A stretch of DNA of 64,000 nt from Limnohabitans sp. DM1 (GTDB taxonomy: Bacteria > Pseudomonadota > Gammaproteobacteria > Burkholderiales > Burkholderiaceae_C), in contig NZ_CXOO01000026.1 in NCBI RefSeq assembly GCF_001269385.1, positions 186,001-250,000 on the forward strand. The letters run 5' to 3'. Below are positions 1 to 9,643 of this stretch, in pieces. Made by a program: the position numbers and the translations under genes. The notes beneath the pieces are model-generated. The model searched no databases. It had not been told where the DNA came from and saw only the letters and a program-made list of their open reading frames with translations. How positions within the stretch are numbered: position 1 is the stretch's first letter; every line of letters begins with the position of its first letter.

Positions 1-2130
1 GTGCGCCACCATCTGCCCGGCCAAGTCATACAGCAAATCAGCCTGGGTGAAGTAATCGATGTCGTCAAACTCCACCAACTCTCGGACGATGTAATCCTCC
101 AGCCGTGACTCGTCCTGGCGCACTTGCGAAGCCAATTGCCTTTGCAAGTTGGTCTGCAAACTCTGGATCAAGATTTCGCGTTCACTCGGCTGCAAATGCA
201 GACCGGCCACATCCAGCTTGAACGGGTGAAACCCCGTAGTCACGTCCCCCGAAGGCACCACCGCAATGCGAGGAATGTCGATGGTCTGCTGCACCACCAC
301 CTCGGCGGTTTTGGCGACCACCGCCGCAACATCCAGCAAATGGGCTTGGCTGTCGGCATCGCCCAGCACATCGCCCTGCTTGGGCTGCAGGCGGGCCTGC
401 ACCTCGGCCACAATTTGCGCCTGCACAGCGGGCGTGAGCAATGCGCCGCTGGTGGGCACGGTGTCACGCTTGACCTCGTACTGTGCAATCACCTCCAAGG
501 CAATGACGGCTGCACTGCGCTCGGCATCGGTCGTGAACAAGGGCTTGGCCGCAGGCTGCACCGGGTCTTGAGTCGGGCTTTGCGGGGAACCTGTAGGCGA
601 TACGGTCGGCTGACCAGGTATCACTGGCGCAGCAGGTGTCAGTCCCAAGGCCGACATCACCCCCGACTGCACCTGCACACTCACCTTGCGTTCTTCTTTG
701 TCGGTCGGCTCCAAGATGATGGTCTTGAGCTTGAGTGGCGAGTCCCCTTTGTTGGCCTCGTCGACGATCTCTTGAAACTTGTCGTGCGCCACGATGGTCA
801 GGCGGTCCACCACCTCCACGCCCGTGCGCTTGCCGTAGGGCAGGCGCAAGCCCCGGCCAATGGACTGCTCCACCAGCGTACGGGCATTGGCTGCACGCAG
901 CGGAACGATGGTGTAAAGGTTGGTCACGTCCCAGCCCTCTTTGAGCATGTTGACGTGAATCACAATTTCGGTCGGCTCGTCCACGCTCTCCACCGCCAGC
1001 AGGCGGGAAATCATTTCTTCTTCCTCTGCCCCGGTGCGGCTGGAGTCCACCTGAATCACCTTGCCCGTGTAACGGCCTTCAAAGAACGCAGGCGACTCGA
1101 TCAGGTCTTTCAGCTGCGCGGCATGCGTGGTGTCGCGGGCAATAACAAGCATGAAGGGCTTCACCCGCTTCACGCCGTTGTCCAGCGCATAGGTTTGCAG
1201 CTCCACCTTGGTGTTTTCGTGCAGGCGCACGCCGTCTTCGAGCTTGATCTTTTCAATCTCTTCGGCGCTGTGCGCTTTCGCGTCAAAGTTGCGCTGGGTG
1301 GCTACCGCAGGCTCTTTCACAAACCCGTCTTCCATGGCCCGGGCCAGTGGGTAGTCCATCACCACGTTCTTGAAAGGCACAGGACCTTTGGTGGATTCCA
1401 CAAACGGCGTGGCCGTAACTTCCAAGCCCATCAAAGGCCGCAACTCGTTGATGGAGCGCACACCCGCGCTGGCGCGGTAACGGTGCGACTCGTCCATCAG
1501 CATCACCAAGTCCGGCAAATTGGCCAAGTGGTTGAAATAGCTGTCGCCCAGCACCACTTTCATCCGCTTGATGCGCGGCTCTTTGCCGCCGCGCACTTCG
1601 GAGTTGATTTTGGAAATGTTGAAGATGTTGATGCGCACATCGTGCGCAAAGCCAACGGGCGCATCGGCCACAGCCGCACCCGACTGGTCGTAGTTGTCGC
1701 CCGTGATGATCAGCGGGGGCTGCTGCGCAAACTCGGCAATGCCCTTGAACACATACTTGGCCGTGTTGGGCGTGAAGTCGGCAATCAGCTTGTTGTAAAT
1801 CGTCAGGTTGGGGGCCAAAACAAAGAAGTTGTTGATGCCATGCGCCAAATGCAGATAAGTCACAAAAGCGCCCATCAACCGTGTTTTGCCCACGCCCGTG
1901 GCCAAGGCAAAACACAGCGAAGGAAACTCGCGTTCAAAGTCTTCCAGCGTGGCGAACTGGCCCTTCAGGCTGTTCAAAATCGCGCTCACATCACGGGCCT
2001 GGCCATCCACCAGGTGGGTCAGCAATTCGGGCGCGGCATCCAAAGCTGCGATCAGCTTGGCCACCGACTCGGCCTGCGGTGGCCGCAGCGACAAGCGGCC
2101 TGCCACATGGTGTTGCACACGGGTGTTCAT
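1..2130 (-). CDS. res: Type III restriction enzyme, Res subunit (DEAD/DEAH helicase-nuclease), 3' end beyond window
   Basis: The reverse strand reads open for 710 codons from an ATG at 2130 to the window edge, so the C-terminus, where the PD-(D/E)XK nuclease would be expected, is missing. A superfamily 2 helicase is visible: a Walker A-like ATGVGKT about residue 80, a DESH Walker B box near residue 215 followed by VTATPF, and a late SIGRGLRLPYG box (motif VI). In type III systems Res drives ATP-dependent translocation and cleavage in complex with Mod. The ATG overlaps the stop of the RhuM gene by 4 bases (ATGA), so the genes are probably translationally coupled. Mod lies one gene upstream, as expected. 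Identification of the family is strong; recognition site and activity cannot be read from sequence. Confidence 0.88.
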   Translation of the reverse strand, partial: MNTRVQHHVAGRLSLRPPQAESVAKLIAALDAAPELLTHLVDGQARDVSAILNSLKGQFATLEDFEREFPSLCFALATGVGKTRLMGAFVTYLHLAHGINNFFVLAPNLTIYNKLIADFTPNTAKYVFKGIAEFAQQPPLIITGDNYDQSGAAVADAPVGFAHDVRINIFNISKINSEVRGGKEPRIKRMKVVLGDSYFNHLANLPDLVMLMDESHRYRASAGVRSINELRPLMGLEVTATPFVESTKGPVPFKNVVMDYPLARAMEDGFVKEPAVATQRNFDAKAHSAEEIEKIKLEDGVRLHENTKVELQTYALDNGVKRVKPFMLVIARDTTHAAQLKDLIESPAFFEGRYTGKVIQVDSSRTGAEEEEMISRLLAVESVDEPTEIVIHVNMLKEGWDVTNLYTIVPLRAANARTLVEQSIGRGLRLPYGKRTGVEVVDRLTIVAHDKFQEIVDEANKGDSPLKLKTIILEPTDKEERKVSVQVQSGVMSALGLTPAAPVIPGQPTVSPTGSPQSPTQDPVQPAAKPLFTTDAERSAAVIALEVIAQYEVKRDTVPTSGALLTPAVQAQIVAEVQARLQPKQGDVLGDADSQAHLLDVAAVVAKTAEVVVQQTIDIPRIAVVPSGDVTTGFHPFKLDVAGLHLQPSEREILIQSLQTNLQRQLASQVRQDESRLEDYIVRELVEFDDIDYFTQADLLYDLAGQMVAH

Positions 2131-3191
2131 GCTGCGCCCTCTTCGTTGTTCTTGTTGTTGTCAAGTTGCCTGAGCATCCGGTCAAAATCACTCTCAAACA
2201 TCCGATCCTGCACGATCCGGTATTTTTCGAACTCGGTTTCGGCATGGAGCTTGGCTTGCTCGTGTGAGATTTTTCCTGCCCCCAGCAAAATCTCGTTGCC
2301 ATTGAACTCCAAAAAACCATCCAGCCGCTTCGCCCAGTCCTGCATGGACATGGGAATCTTGCGTAGGGTTTGCAATTCAGCAAAGTCCAAATAAATAGAC
2401 ACAATGCGCTGCAAATAGTCCAGTTCTTCGGCGCTCAAGTAGTTCTTCGCCACCGACACATCGGACTTCAGGATCTTGCCGCTTGGCGCTGCTTCCCACG
2501 CGCTCAAACCCATGTTCGGCTTGTCTGCATCGGCACGTTTCACAATGATTTCAGCCGCCGTGTGACGATGTACCGCCCAATGCAGCTTGTTCTGCACCAG
2601 CGCGAAGAACTCCCGCGTTGTGGGTGCACTGCTGTCGTAGTCAAAGGCAGTGGCGTACAGGTCAGTCACCTTCTGGTAGAACTTTCGCTCAGACAGGCGA
2701 ATCTCACGGATGTATTCCAGCTGTCGGTTGAAATACTCGTCAGTAAACAGATGGCCTTTCTTCAGGCGATCCACATCCATCGTCCAGCCCTGAATGGTGT
2801 AGTCCTTGACAATCTGCCCGGACCACTTGCGAAACTGCACCGCTCTTGGGTTGTTCACCTTGAAGCCCACCGCGATGATGGCCTGCAGGTTGTAGTGCTT
2901 GGTATCGCGCGACACCTGCCGCTCGCCTTCGGCCTGAACTATCCGGAAATTCCGGACAGTTGCCGCGTCTTCCCCCAATTCGCCATCCGCAAAGACTTTT
3001 TGCAGGTGTTCATTGATGGTGCGTACATCGACGTCGTAGAGCGCCGCCATCATCTTTTGTGTGAGCCAAATATTCTCGTTTTCGTAGCGCATTTCCACGC
3101 TGGTTTCGGATGACCCGGTCGCCGCAACAAAAGTGAGGTACTCCGCCGCCGAAGAGCGAACCAGAGAAACTTCCTGCTTATTCTTCGCCAT
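2127..3191 (-). CDS. rhuM: RhuM-family (virulence protein RhuM-like) protein
   Basis: A 354-residue protein of the RhuM family, named after a Salmonella pathogenicity-island gene of unknown biochemical role. The N-terminal half has the family hallmarks: WLTQKMMAALYDVDVRTINE, which resembles a KilA-N/Bro-type DNA-binding helix, then a conserved stretch with KHYNLQAIIAVGFKV near residues 120-140 and RAVQFRKW. No catalytic motif is recognisable. The start is taken as the ATG at 3191, which overlaps the Mod stop as TGATG and follows GGAGGA; a TTG one codon upstream is possible. It lies between mod and res, with an ATGA overlap at its own 3' end, so it is an integral cistron of this restriction operon. 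I infer a regulatory or accessory role. Confidence 0.85.
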   Translation of the reverse strand: MAKNKQEVSLVRSSAAEYLTFVAATGSSETSVEMRYENENIWLTQKMMAALYDVDVRTINEHLQKVFADGELGEDAATVRNFRIVQAEGERQVSRDTKHYNLQAIIAVGFKVNNPRAVQFRKWSGQIVKDYTIQGWTMDVDRLKKGHLFTDEYFNRQLEYIREIRLSERKFYQKVTDLYATAFDYDSSAPTTREFFALVQNKLHWAVHRHTAAEIIVKRADADKPNMGLSAWEAAPSGKILKSDVSVAKNYLSAEELDYLQRIVSIYLDFAELQTLRKIPMSMQDWAKRLDGFLEFNGNEILLGAGKISHEQAKLHAETEFEKYRIVQDRMFESDFDRMLRQLDNNKNNEEGAA

Positions 3192-4900
3192 CAAGCTTCC
3201 TCCTCGCTGTCGTCCTGGTTCTCGCCAAACAAACCCGGTTGCGGCGCAGCTTGTTTTTTGGTCCGGGTGGCCTTGGCCGCAGGGGCTGCAACGGGCTCTT
3301 CCTGGGCCATGGGCAAATTGGCCACGTTCAGGCTGTAGTCGTCATGGCCCCATTCGCAGCGACTGAGCACCATCTTGGGGATTTTCTTGAGCGTCAGGTT
3401 GGGCCAACGCTCGGCAGCTTTGGCCGCCGTCACGCCGTGGTAGGCCGCACAACACACCAACAGGCTTTGCTCTTCACCCACCTCGTCGGCCAAGGCCTGT
3501 AGCTGGTCGGCAGACAGGTTTTGAGTGGTCACAACAATGAAATCACGCTCGCTCGAATGGCCGTGCTGCCACCAACGCGTTTCAGATGGCGCATAGGTAA
3601 ACGCCTCAAGCTTGCACAAAGCCTCAGACAACTGCGCCGGGTTGTACTCGGGGTTGATGACCGGATTACCCCAACGGTCGTTCACGATCAGGCTGGGGGC
3701 CAGGCTGTAGTAACGGAAACCGCCGCCGCCTTTCCAGCCCGTGGCCTCGGTCACGCCACCGGGGTCTTGCCCGTCAATGACTTTTTGCAGGCGTGGAATG
3801 ATGTGCGTGTGGCAATGCTCGCCCAGCTCCACCATGATCCAGCGGCGGCCCATTTTGTGGGCGACTGCGCCGGTGGTGCCGGAACCGGCAAAGGAGTCCA
3901 AAACAACATCGCCGGGATTAGTTGAAATATGAAGGACAAGTTTCAGCAACTCCTCAGGCTTTGGAGTCGCAAACGGTTCAATCTCTGGAAGTAACTTGCG
4001 CAAATGGTCGCGCTTTGCGGACTGATTACTCCCTGCCTCCTCTGCAGTCCACCAAGTTCTCGGAACGACTCCATCCTGTACCTCTGATAGGTACCGCTTG
4101 ATAATCGGCATCCCATCGCCATTTGCACCAAAGTAAACACGCCCCTCAGCTCGGGCTTGTTCAAAGTTGGCAATAGAAAAACGCCAATAATTTCCAGACG
4201 GTGGAACTACAACTCTTCCAGAAGGCAACGTAATGGGGAATCTCGCGTTTTCACCACCACTTTTTGCAGTCCCGTTATCTCCTTGAAGCCAAGGTCCGTT
4301 TGCATCTCCATCAGGATTCCGATATCGAGCTTTTTGCGCATCTGTCCTTGGGAGTGGATTTCGAACTTTTCGCCATGTATCTCTGTTTTTGGCATAGAGC
4401 AAAACGTGATCGTGAGCACTTGAAATGTCAGTGTCGTTTCTTCGCCCTTTGTCCTTTTCCCAAGCAAATGTGGCAACAAAACTAGCTCGTCCGAAAATTT
4501 CGTCACACAAGACTTTTAAATAGTGACACTCGTTGTCATCAATCGTGATCCACAACGACCCATCGTCTGACAACAATCGACGAATGATTTCCAAACGATC
4601 CCGAATCAACCCCAACCAAATCGAATGTTCAATCCCATCGTCGTAATGAGTGAACGCACTGCCCGTGTTGTAAGGCGGGTCAATGAACACACACTTGACC
4701 TTGCCCGCAAACTCCTGCTCCAGCGCCTTGAGCGCCAACAAGTTGTCCCCAAAGATCAGCCGGTTGTCAAAAATGTCCGCATCCGAAATCCGCTGCTTCG
4801 CGTGATACGACCGTTCCGGGTCCTCCAGCAGAATGCGCGGCTCCAATTGCGGCCGCTTCTCCTTGCCAATCCAGGTCAGTTCCAGTTTTTGTTTTGTCAT
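3191..4900 (-). CDS. mod: Type III restriction-modification system DNA methyltransferase, Mod subunit
   Basis: A 569-residue site-specific adenine methyltransferase. Motif IV DPPYNTG sits at residues 74-80 and the SAM-binding motif I FAGSGTTG near residue 336, the order of beta-class N6-adenine enzymes, which is typical of Mod. Between them lies the target-recognition region (roughly residues 130-320). This part of the gene (about 3940-4600) is visibly richer in A+T than both ends, as expected for a swapped specificity domain. The C-terminal tail is low-complexity and acidic (ends DDSEEEA). In type III systems Mod alone methylates one strand and gives specificity to Res. The start ATG lacks a clear Shine-Dalgarno and follows the OLD gene stop by 14 bases. 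Confidence 0.93.
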   Translation of the reverse strand: MTKQKLELTWIGKEKRPQLEPRILLEDPERSYHAKQRISDADIFDNRLIFGDNLLALKALEQEFAGKVKCVFIDPPYNTGSAFTHYDDGIEHSIWLGLIRDRLEIIRRLLSDDGSLWITIDDNECHYLKVLCDEIFGRASFVATFAWEKDKGRRNDTDISSAHDHVLLYAKNRDTWRKVRNPLPRTDAQKARYRNPDGDANGPWLQGDNGTAKSGGENARFPITLPSGRVVVPPSGNYWRFSIANFEQARAEGRVYFGANGDGMPIIKRYLSEVQDGVVPRTWWTAEEAGSNQSAKRDHLRKLLPEIEPFATPKPEELLKLVLHISTNPGDVVLDSFAGSGTTGAVAHKMGRRWIMVELGEHCHTHIIPRLQKVIDGQDPGGVTEATGWKGGGGFRYYSLAPSLIVNDRWGNPVINPEYNPAQLSEALCKLEAFTYAPSETRWWQHGHSSERDFIVVTTQNLSADQLQALADEVGEEQSLLVCCAAYHGVTAAKAAERWPNLTLKKIPKMVLSRCEWGHDDYSLNVANLPMAQEEPVAAPAAKATRTKKQAAPQPGLFGENQDDSEEEA

Positions 4901-4914
4901 TTAAAAGAGGGGAT

Positions 4915-6765
4915 TTAAGTGTTTAGTGACTGACCAATGGCTCGCAACCACCCTCTTACTTCACCATTAGCATCAGAGGATGTAAGCAACGCAGGTGTCA
5001 TCTTCTGAACAAGATTGTTGTTCAGGTCTTTTTTTGCTCTGGACACCTTATTTTTACGGTCTTTCTCGGATAGTTCATTCCATGGAGTAAGCGACTCTGA
5101 AGCCGTATGCTTGGCCTCTGCAACAAGGGCTGGAACGTCATCAAAGTCCGCCCCAGTACCAGAATAATTTTGATACTCACTCTGTAGCAACGACAGATGT
5201 AAAAAATTCTCAAGCTCTAATTTGGAAGTGATCCAAGCAGTGCAATTTTCACGGCCATTCCACTCATCGACATATTTTTGGTAAGCGGCTGTCGAAGGTG
5301 GTTGAGCATCACGATCAGTCAAATAGAATTCTGGGCGATTCATGTTTTCGAGTCGATTACGCCACAAATCCAAGCTACTGCCGCCCAAAGGTACGAAAAC
5401 CAAAGCTCCTGATTTTTCAGCCTCAATTAAATTAGGAATATCTGGCTCAAGTGCAGACAAAATATTTGAAATATGCCCCAAGAAACTAATGTCGTGCTTT
5501 CCTTCAACACCAAAGAAAACCTTGATATCGTTGTCTGGCAAAACCCCCAGTGTTGAGATAACTTTCGGCAATGTTGACTCATTTGAGCCAAGCTCAACTT
5601 TCGGTTCGCCATCCAGTTTATGAATCAATCGTAAGCAGCTCTGATTTACTCGCCTTGCTAATGTTGGTGTGTGCGTTGTCAAAAGAACTTGACAACGATT
5701 CTGCTCAACAAGTTGCTCAAAGGCTTTTAGCAGCATCTTTTGATGATCAGGGTGCTGGCTTGTTTCTGGCTCTTCAACAGCGTAAATGATGCCAGTATCT
5801 CGTTCCCCAACAGCACTTTCTGCTTGTGCACGGAAAAAATTCAACAAGACTAAACGTCGAGTTCCACTGCCTCGCTTATTAATCGGTATGTCATCCTCGC
5901 CTGTCAATGACACCTTAAACAACGAATCCCAATTCTTGTTTTCAACGGAGGGATTCATCTGACTAGCGAGCTCAGGGTTCATCTCTCGAATTTTCTCTAC
6001 CGTCTTATTAGCGACTGATTTAAGTTCAGCTTGAATGTCTGCAATCACATTGTTCAATTCAACTTCTTTACGACGAATGACCTCTTTGATTGCTATTTTC
6101 ATGGGATCTTGTGCCTCAGCATCTTGATCAGTACTGGCTCTGTCAGACTTGAACAACGCGTACACAGGCATGTACTTCTCAATTTGGTCCCAAGCATCTT
6201 TGGCGGATTCTTTTTTCAAGGCCACTTCGCGCTCTTGAACTTGAAGGTTTGTTATTGACTGCCAGATCGCTGCACGGACTTGAGCCTTTATCGTCTGGTT
6301 CACACTTGAAAGATCAACATTCAGTTGCTGCGCTTTAGCCCTGAGCTCTGTCAATTTGAGCGATAACAAATCATCAACACCCGCTGCTGAAGGATGATTT
6401 GCAATCGCAAATGCAGACATTTTCCCGCTTGCACCACTGCAATCGTATTTTTTCACGATCTCTAATCGACCATCGGATCGAACCAAGTATTCCGCCTGCA
6501 ACGTAGTTGGGCTCAACTCATCAATAATGAGTGAGGCTGGAAGCTCGTCGAAAACACATGAAATTTTCACATCCGTAGAACCACTGCGGACACAGCAATC
6601 GGAGCGATCAATTTTTTCATTATTAAAGTAAATATCGAGCGCTTCTAGAATCGTTGACTTACCTGCGTCATTGCGACCCACCAGAACTGTCAACGCATCG
6701 ACTGGAATTACAGTTTCCTGTTCGTATCCGCGAAAATTTTTCAGTTTAATTTCAGCCAACTTCAT
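4915..6765 (-). CDS. OLD-family ATP-dependent endonuclease (ABC-type ATPase plus TOPRIM)
   Basis: A 616-residue protein with an SMC/RecF-like N-terminal ATPase: FRGY near residue 11, Walker A GRNDAGKST at 30-38, a middle segment with coiled-coil character, and a Walker B region YAVEEPETSQHP near 330. A TOPRIM-like nuclease domain follows, with FFGVEGKHD about residue 420 and TDRDAQ near 482. This is the architecture of OLD (overcoming lysogenization defect) and GajA-like nucleases used in phage defence. No UvrD-like GajB partner is adjacent. The gene is clearly richer in A+T than the flanking mod and helicase genes, which suggests separate acquisition. A good RBS (AAGGGAGAT) precedes the ATG. 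Confidence 0.85.
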   Translation of the reverse strand: MKLAEIKLKNFRGYEQETVIPVDALTVLVGRNDAGKSTILEALDIYFNNEKIDRSDCCVRSGSTDVKISCVFDELPASLIIDELSPTTLQAEYLVRSDGRLEIVKKYDCSGASGKMSAFAIANHPSAAGVDDLLSLKLTELRAKAQQLNVDLSSVNQTIKAQVRAAIWQSITNLQVQEREVALKKESAKDAWDQIEKYMPVYALFKSDRASTDQDAEAQDPMKIAIKEVIRRKEVELNNVIADIQAELKSVANKTVEKIREMNPELASQMNPSVENKNWDSLFKVSLTGEDDIPINKRGSGTRRLVLLNFFRAQAESAVGERDTGIIYAVEEPETSQHPDHQKMLLKAFEQLVEQNRCQVLLTTHTPTLARRVNQSCLRLIHKLDGEPKVELGSNESTLPKVISTLGVLPDNDIKVFFGVEGKHDISFLGHISNILSALEPDIPNLIEAEKSGALVFVPLGGSSLDLWRNRLENMNRPEFYLTDRDAQPPSTAAYQKYVDEWNGRENCTAWITSKLELENFLHLSLLQSEYQNYSGTGADFDDVPALVAEAKHTASESLTPWNELSEKDRKNKVSRAKKDLNNNLVQKMTPALLTSSDANGEVRGWLRAIGQSLNT

Positions 6766-6786
6766 TTTTTATCTCCCTTGTCATTA

Positions 6787-6816
6787 TTTATACGGCACAA
6801 CATTAGTCAGACCCAA
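6787..6816 (-). promoter_or_regulatory. Candidate sigma-70 promoter for the OLD-family gene
   Basis: On the minus strand TTGGGT and TATAAA are separated by 18 bases, ending 21 bases before the OLD ATG, within the A+T-rich 138-base gap between this gene and dam. Judged from consensus similarity only. If real it would make OLD-mod-rhuM-res a transcription unit independent of the upstream genes. Confidence 0.4.
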
Positions 6817-6903
6817 TAAATCCAACTCATGCATTAATTAAATCAAATTCATGGAAATTGATCTGGCAGCTCGAAGGCCTTCAGTACTAGAAGCCCAAAT
6901 TCA

Positions 6904-7779
6904 TCAAGCTGCTGTTTGTGTCTGAGGAATGCTCTCGTCGGGCACCGCAAGGTTCTCACTGAAAAACATGACCTCATTGCCAACGTAGCGCCGCTGCGCG
7001 GTGTACTTGAGACCGTAGGTTTTTTCATTGATCAGTTGGTACATGGCGCGGATTTCATCGGCGTTGTCATACGACACGACCCAATGCCGCTTGAAGCCCT
7101 TTGCCTTGATGGTTTTCGCAATCGCAACGTGGTCATCGTGCTCGTAGTAGTTGCGGTACAGGCCCTTGCCTTTGACGTAATAAGGTGGGTCAAGATAGAT
7201 CAGCGATTCTTTTGGCAAGAAGTCTTTGCAGCGCTTCAAAAGATCCAGCGAATCTTCGCTGTACACGGTGATGTCATCGGCACGGTTGGCAATCGCCAGG
7301 ATGCGTGCAGCAATCACATCTTTTTTGAACCGTGCATCCAGCTTGTAAGCACCCGACTGGTCTTTGCCGCCAATCACACCCGCCTTCAAGATGCCCGACC
7401 GATTGGTACGGTTCATGAAGAGCGTGGCAAAGCCCTTTTCGACCATGCTGGCCTGGCAGTCTTCGCGCAACACCGAGCGCCACTTGAACCACTCGGCCAT
7501 GGTGATGGGCGTTTTCTCCAGCAGGTCCAGCAATTCATCGGCGTGCTGCGTTACAGACTTCCAGAACGCATAAACCGCCGGGTCAGCGTCGTTGATGTGG
7601 ATGTGACTGGCTTGGCCATGAAAAAGCAAATCCAGCGCCACACCAGCCCCGCCCGCGTAAGGCTCCAAGTAATGACCACCCGCAACGCCGTTGACCTCCA
7701 TCAGCTTGGCGATGAAAGGTGCAAAAGGCGCTTTACCACCGGGGTAGCGCAGAGGGCTGTAGAGACGGTTAGAGAACAT
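6904..7779 (-). CDS. dam: Dam-type (D12 class) DNA adenine methylase
   Basis: A 291-residue alpha-class N6-adenine methyltransferase. The N-terminus carries RYPGGKAPFAPF and the SAM-binding LEPYAGGAGVAL (motif I, residues about 38-50). The catalytic motif IV is LDPPYYVKG near residue 195. Order and size fit the Dam/D12 family, whose best known members methylate GATC; specificity here cannot be read. The start overlaps the last 11 bases of the upstream ATPase gene, implying translational coupling, and the pair may act as one module. A solitary defence-island Dam may protect host DNA from a partner nuclease; that is inference. Confidence 0.88.
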   Translation of the reverse strand: MFSNRLYSPLRYPGGKAPFAPFIAKLMEVNGVAGGHYLEPYAGGAGVALDLLFHGQASHIHINDADPAVYAFWKSVTQHADELLDLLEKTPITMAEWFKWRSVLREDCQASMVEKGFATLFMNRTNRSGILKAGVIGGKDQSGAYKLDARFKKDVIAARILAIANRADDITVYSEDSLDLLKRCKDFLPKESLIYLDPPYYVKGKGLYRNYYEHDDHVAIAKTIKAKGFKRHWVVSYDNADEIRAMYQLINEKTYGLKYTAQRRYVGNEVMFFSENLAVPDESIPQTQTAA

Positions 7780-9487
7780 TGGGCACTTTCTTGAGCTTGA
7801 CTTCCAATGCTGTGAGCTTGGCTTCGTCCACGGCGTAGCCGTTTTTCATGACGCCATAGATTGTGGCCTTGAATTGCTCTAAAAATTTGTTGGCGAGTGC
7901 CGGATTTTTTTCGATCCAGTGCATCCAAGCGTTGTGGGGTTTACCACCACCGCTGAATAATTTATGCAGTTCAGAGCCATTATAGAAATTCTTGAAAATA
8001 TCGCGTGGCTTCTGCTCACCCTTGTAAGCCTTGATTCTTTCAACAAGATCAACTTTTACACCCTTGATTTTTAACTCTTTGATGGTTTCTCTTGCTTCAT
8101 TGGTGAAAATATCACGGGTAAATTGCAAATCGTTTTTCCAAAAATCATCGGCAGCTGGTAGGTTATACAGATGTTGAAAGATCAGTTGATCAGGTGGCAA
8201 TTGACCTGGCAAAAGGACAACTGTCTTGAAATTTTTACCTTTGACGTGCGTTTGCGCATCAGAATCTAGACAGACAATACTTTTTTCGCTGAATTCAGGG
8301 ACTTTATTTTTTATAAGATTGACATAATTGGTGCATCCAAGAGTCACCTCTGACATTGATGTTGTGAATTTCTTTAAAGGCTGCCTAGCCATTAGCGCAT
8401 TAAAAAAATCTTCCGCCTCTTTATCTTCAAAATATAAATTGATAGGTGGCAGAAAATCCTTGACGCTTGCACCGACAGTTTTCGTATGAATATCAGCACT
8501 GATATTCGCCCAAGACCAATCGTGCATGACCTGAACAGATCCATATGTATTGCTCAGATAAACAGTTTTAAATTTCTTACTATACTTCTGCTGGCTTTTC
8601 TCAAATGCATGTTCAATCATGACCGGCGAATGTGAAGTCATGATCACTTGCAAATCGAGTTTCTTGCATTCACGATCAAGGATTTTTAACAAATTTATTT
8701 GTGCCGTCGGAAACAACCCAGCATCAGCTTCATCAATAAGCAGAAGTCCACCTTTATAGTCTGGATACTCCTCTTTAAGTTTTTGGAATGACATAAGAGC
8801 CATTATAATCTGACCAGCATTATCTTCACCGGCGGAAACAGACTCATGGTTGTAATCATCACCATGAGCTACAGCAGATGTAATTGTACCGTGCGTACCT
8901 GTTGCCATAGTAGAGTTTCGATTAAGAAGTTCATTTGTCAACGCGATAAAATCTTGTTCATGATCCTTCAAATAATCAAAGTCGATAGCTTTATAATCAC
9001 GATCGGCAATTGGATAAAGTCGTTTTAGGCTAAGAAAAATAACAGGATGAGTAAAGTTTCTGCTTGTGTTACCCGTAGCTGAACTATTTTTTCTGATAAC
9101 GGGGCGCGGCACTATTTTGCTTGACACATTTTCAGTGCGCGTCATCAGCTCTAAATTGGCCGTTGCATCTTGATCGGTATATCCATCATGCAAGTGGATG
9201 CTGGCGGAAAGTGAACCTGGAACATCAAATTTTTTGGATATTCTGATGTGTTCACTGTATTTAGATTTAAATCCTTTGCCGCTGATTTCCTTGAAGTTTG
9301 CGAGACTTTCACTTGTGACGTAATTTTTTTCAAAATTGAAAATCTGCGCTGCAATCCCAAGGATAGAGGACTTGGATGTGCCATTCTTCCCGCAAATGAC
9401 GGTGATGTAATCACCGAACTCGACTTCAACGTTGTTGAGTGCGCGAAATTTTTCTATGGTTATTTTTTTGAGTTGTGTTTTCGCCAT
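7769..9487 (-). CDS. AAA/ABC-type ATPase with putative C-terminal TOPRIM-like domain
   Basis: A 572-residue protein. The first 40 residues hold an SMC/RecF-like start (KITIEKFRALNNVEVEF) and a P-loop GKNGTSKSS. An ABC signature-like SAGEDNAGQ lies near 235, a Walker B LLLIDEADAGLFP near 265 and a switch histidine in MTSHSP near 300. The C-terminal third contains LYFEDKEAEDFF and later CLDSDAQ, spaced like the Glu and Asp-x-Asp of a TOPRIM nuclease, but the match is loose. I chose the ATG at 9487, preceded by AGGGGAGA, over a TTG eight codons upstream. The gene is A+T-rich, overlaps dam by 11 bases and probably forms a two-gene module with it. It is OLD/PARIS-like in layout; exact family is uncertain. 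Confidence 0.72.
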   Translation of the reverse strand: MAKTQLKKITIEKFRALNNVEVEFGDYITVICGKNGTSKSSILGIAAQIFNFEKNYVTSESLANFKEISGKGFKSKYSEHIRISKKFDVPGSLSASIHLHDGYTDQDATANLELMTRTENVSSKIVPRPVIRKNSSATGNTSRNFTHPVIFLSLKRLYPIADRDYKAIDFDYLKDHEQDFIALTNELLNRNSTMATGTHGTITSAVAHGDDYNHESVSAGEDNAGQIIMALMSFQKLKEEYPDYKGGLLLIDEADAGLFPTAQINLLKILDRECKKLDLQVIMTSHSPVMIEHAFEKSQQKYSKKFKTVYLSNTYGSVQVMHDWSWANISADIHTKTVGASVKDFLPPINLYFEDKEAEDFFNALMARQPLKKFTTSMSEVTLGCTNYVNLIKNKVPEFSEKSIVCLDSDAQTHVKGKNFKTVVLLPGQLPPDQLIFQHLYNLPAADDFWKNDLQFTRDIFTNEARETIKELKIKGVKVDLVERIKAYKGEQKPRDIFKNFYNGSELHKLFSGGGKPHNAWMHWIEKNPALANKFLEQFKATIYGVMKNGYAVDEAKLTALEVKLKKVPNVL

Positions 9488-9643
9488 GTTGTCTCCCCTT
9501 TTTTTCCCCAATCTGCACCGGCCTCAAGAACTATGACGTTTGAGGCTTCTTACCTGCACTTCATCCTGATCACTTTGCCGACACCGGCAAACCGATCAAG
9601 CCAGATCACAGGCAGTCAATTATGAATATTTTTAGATGCATTT

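Noticed and set aside
124-2394. 756-codon plus-strand frame at the left edge
   Set aside because: It is the complement of res and rhuM; the minus strand shows helicase motifs over the same bases.
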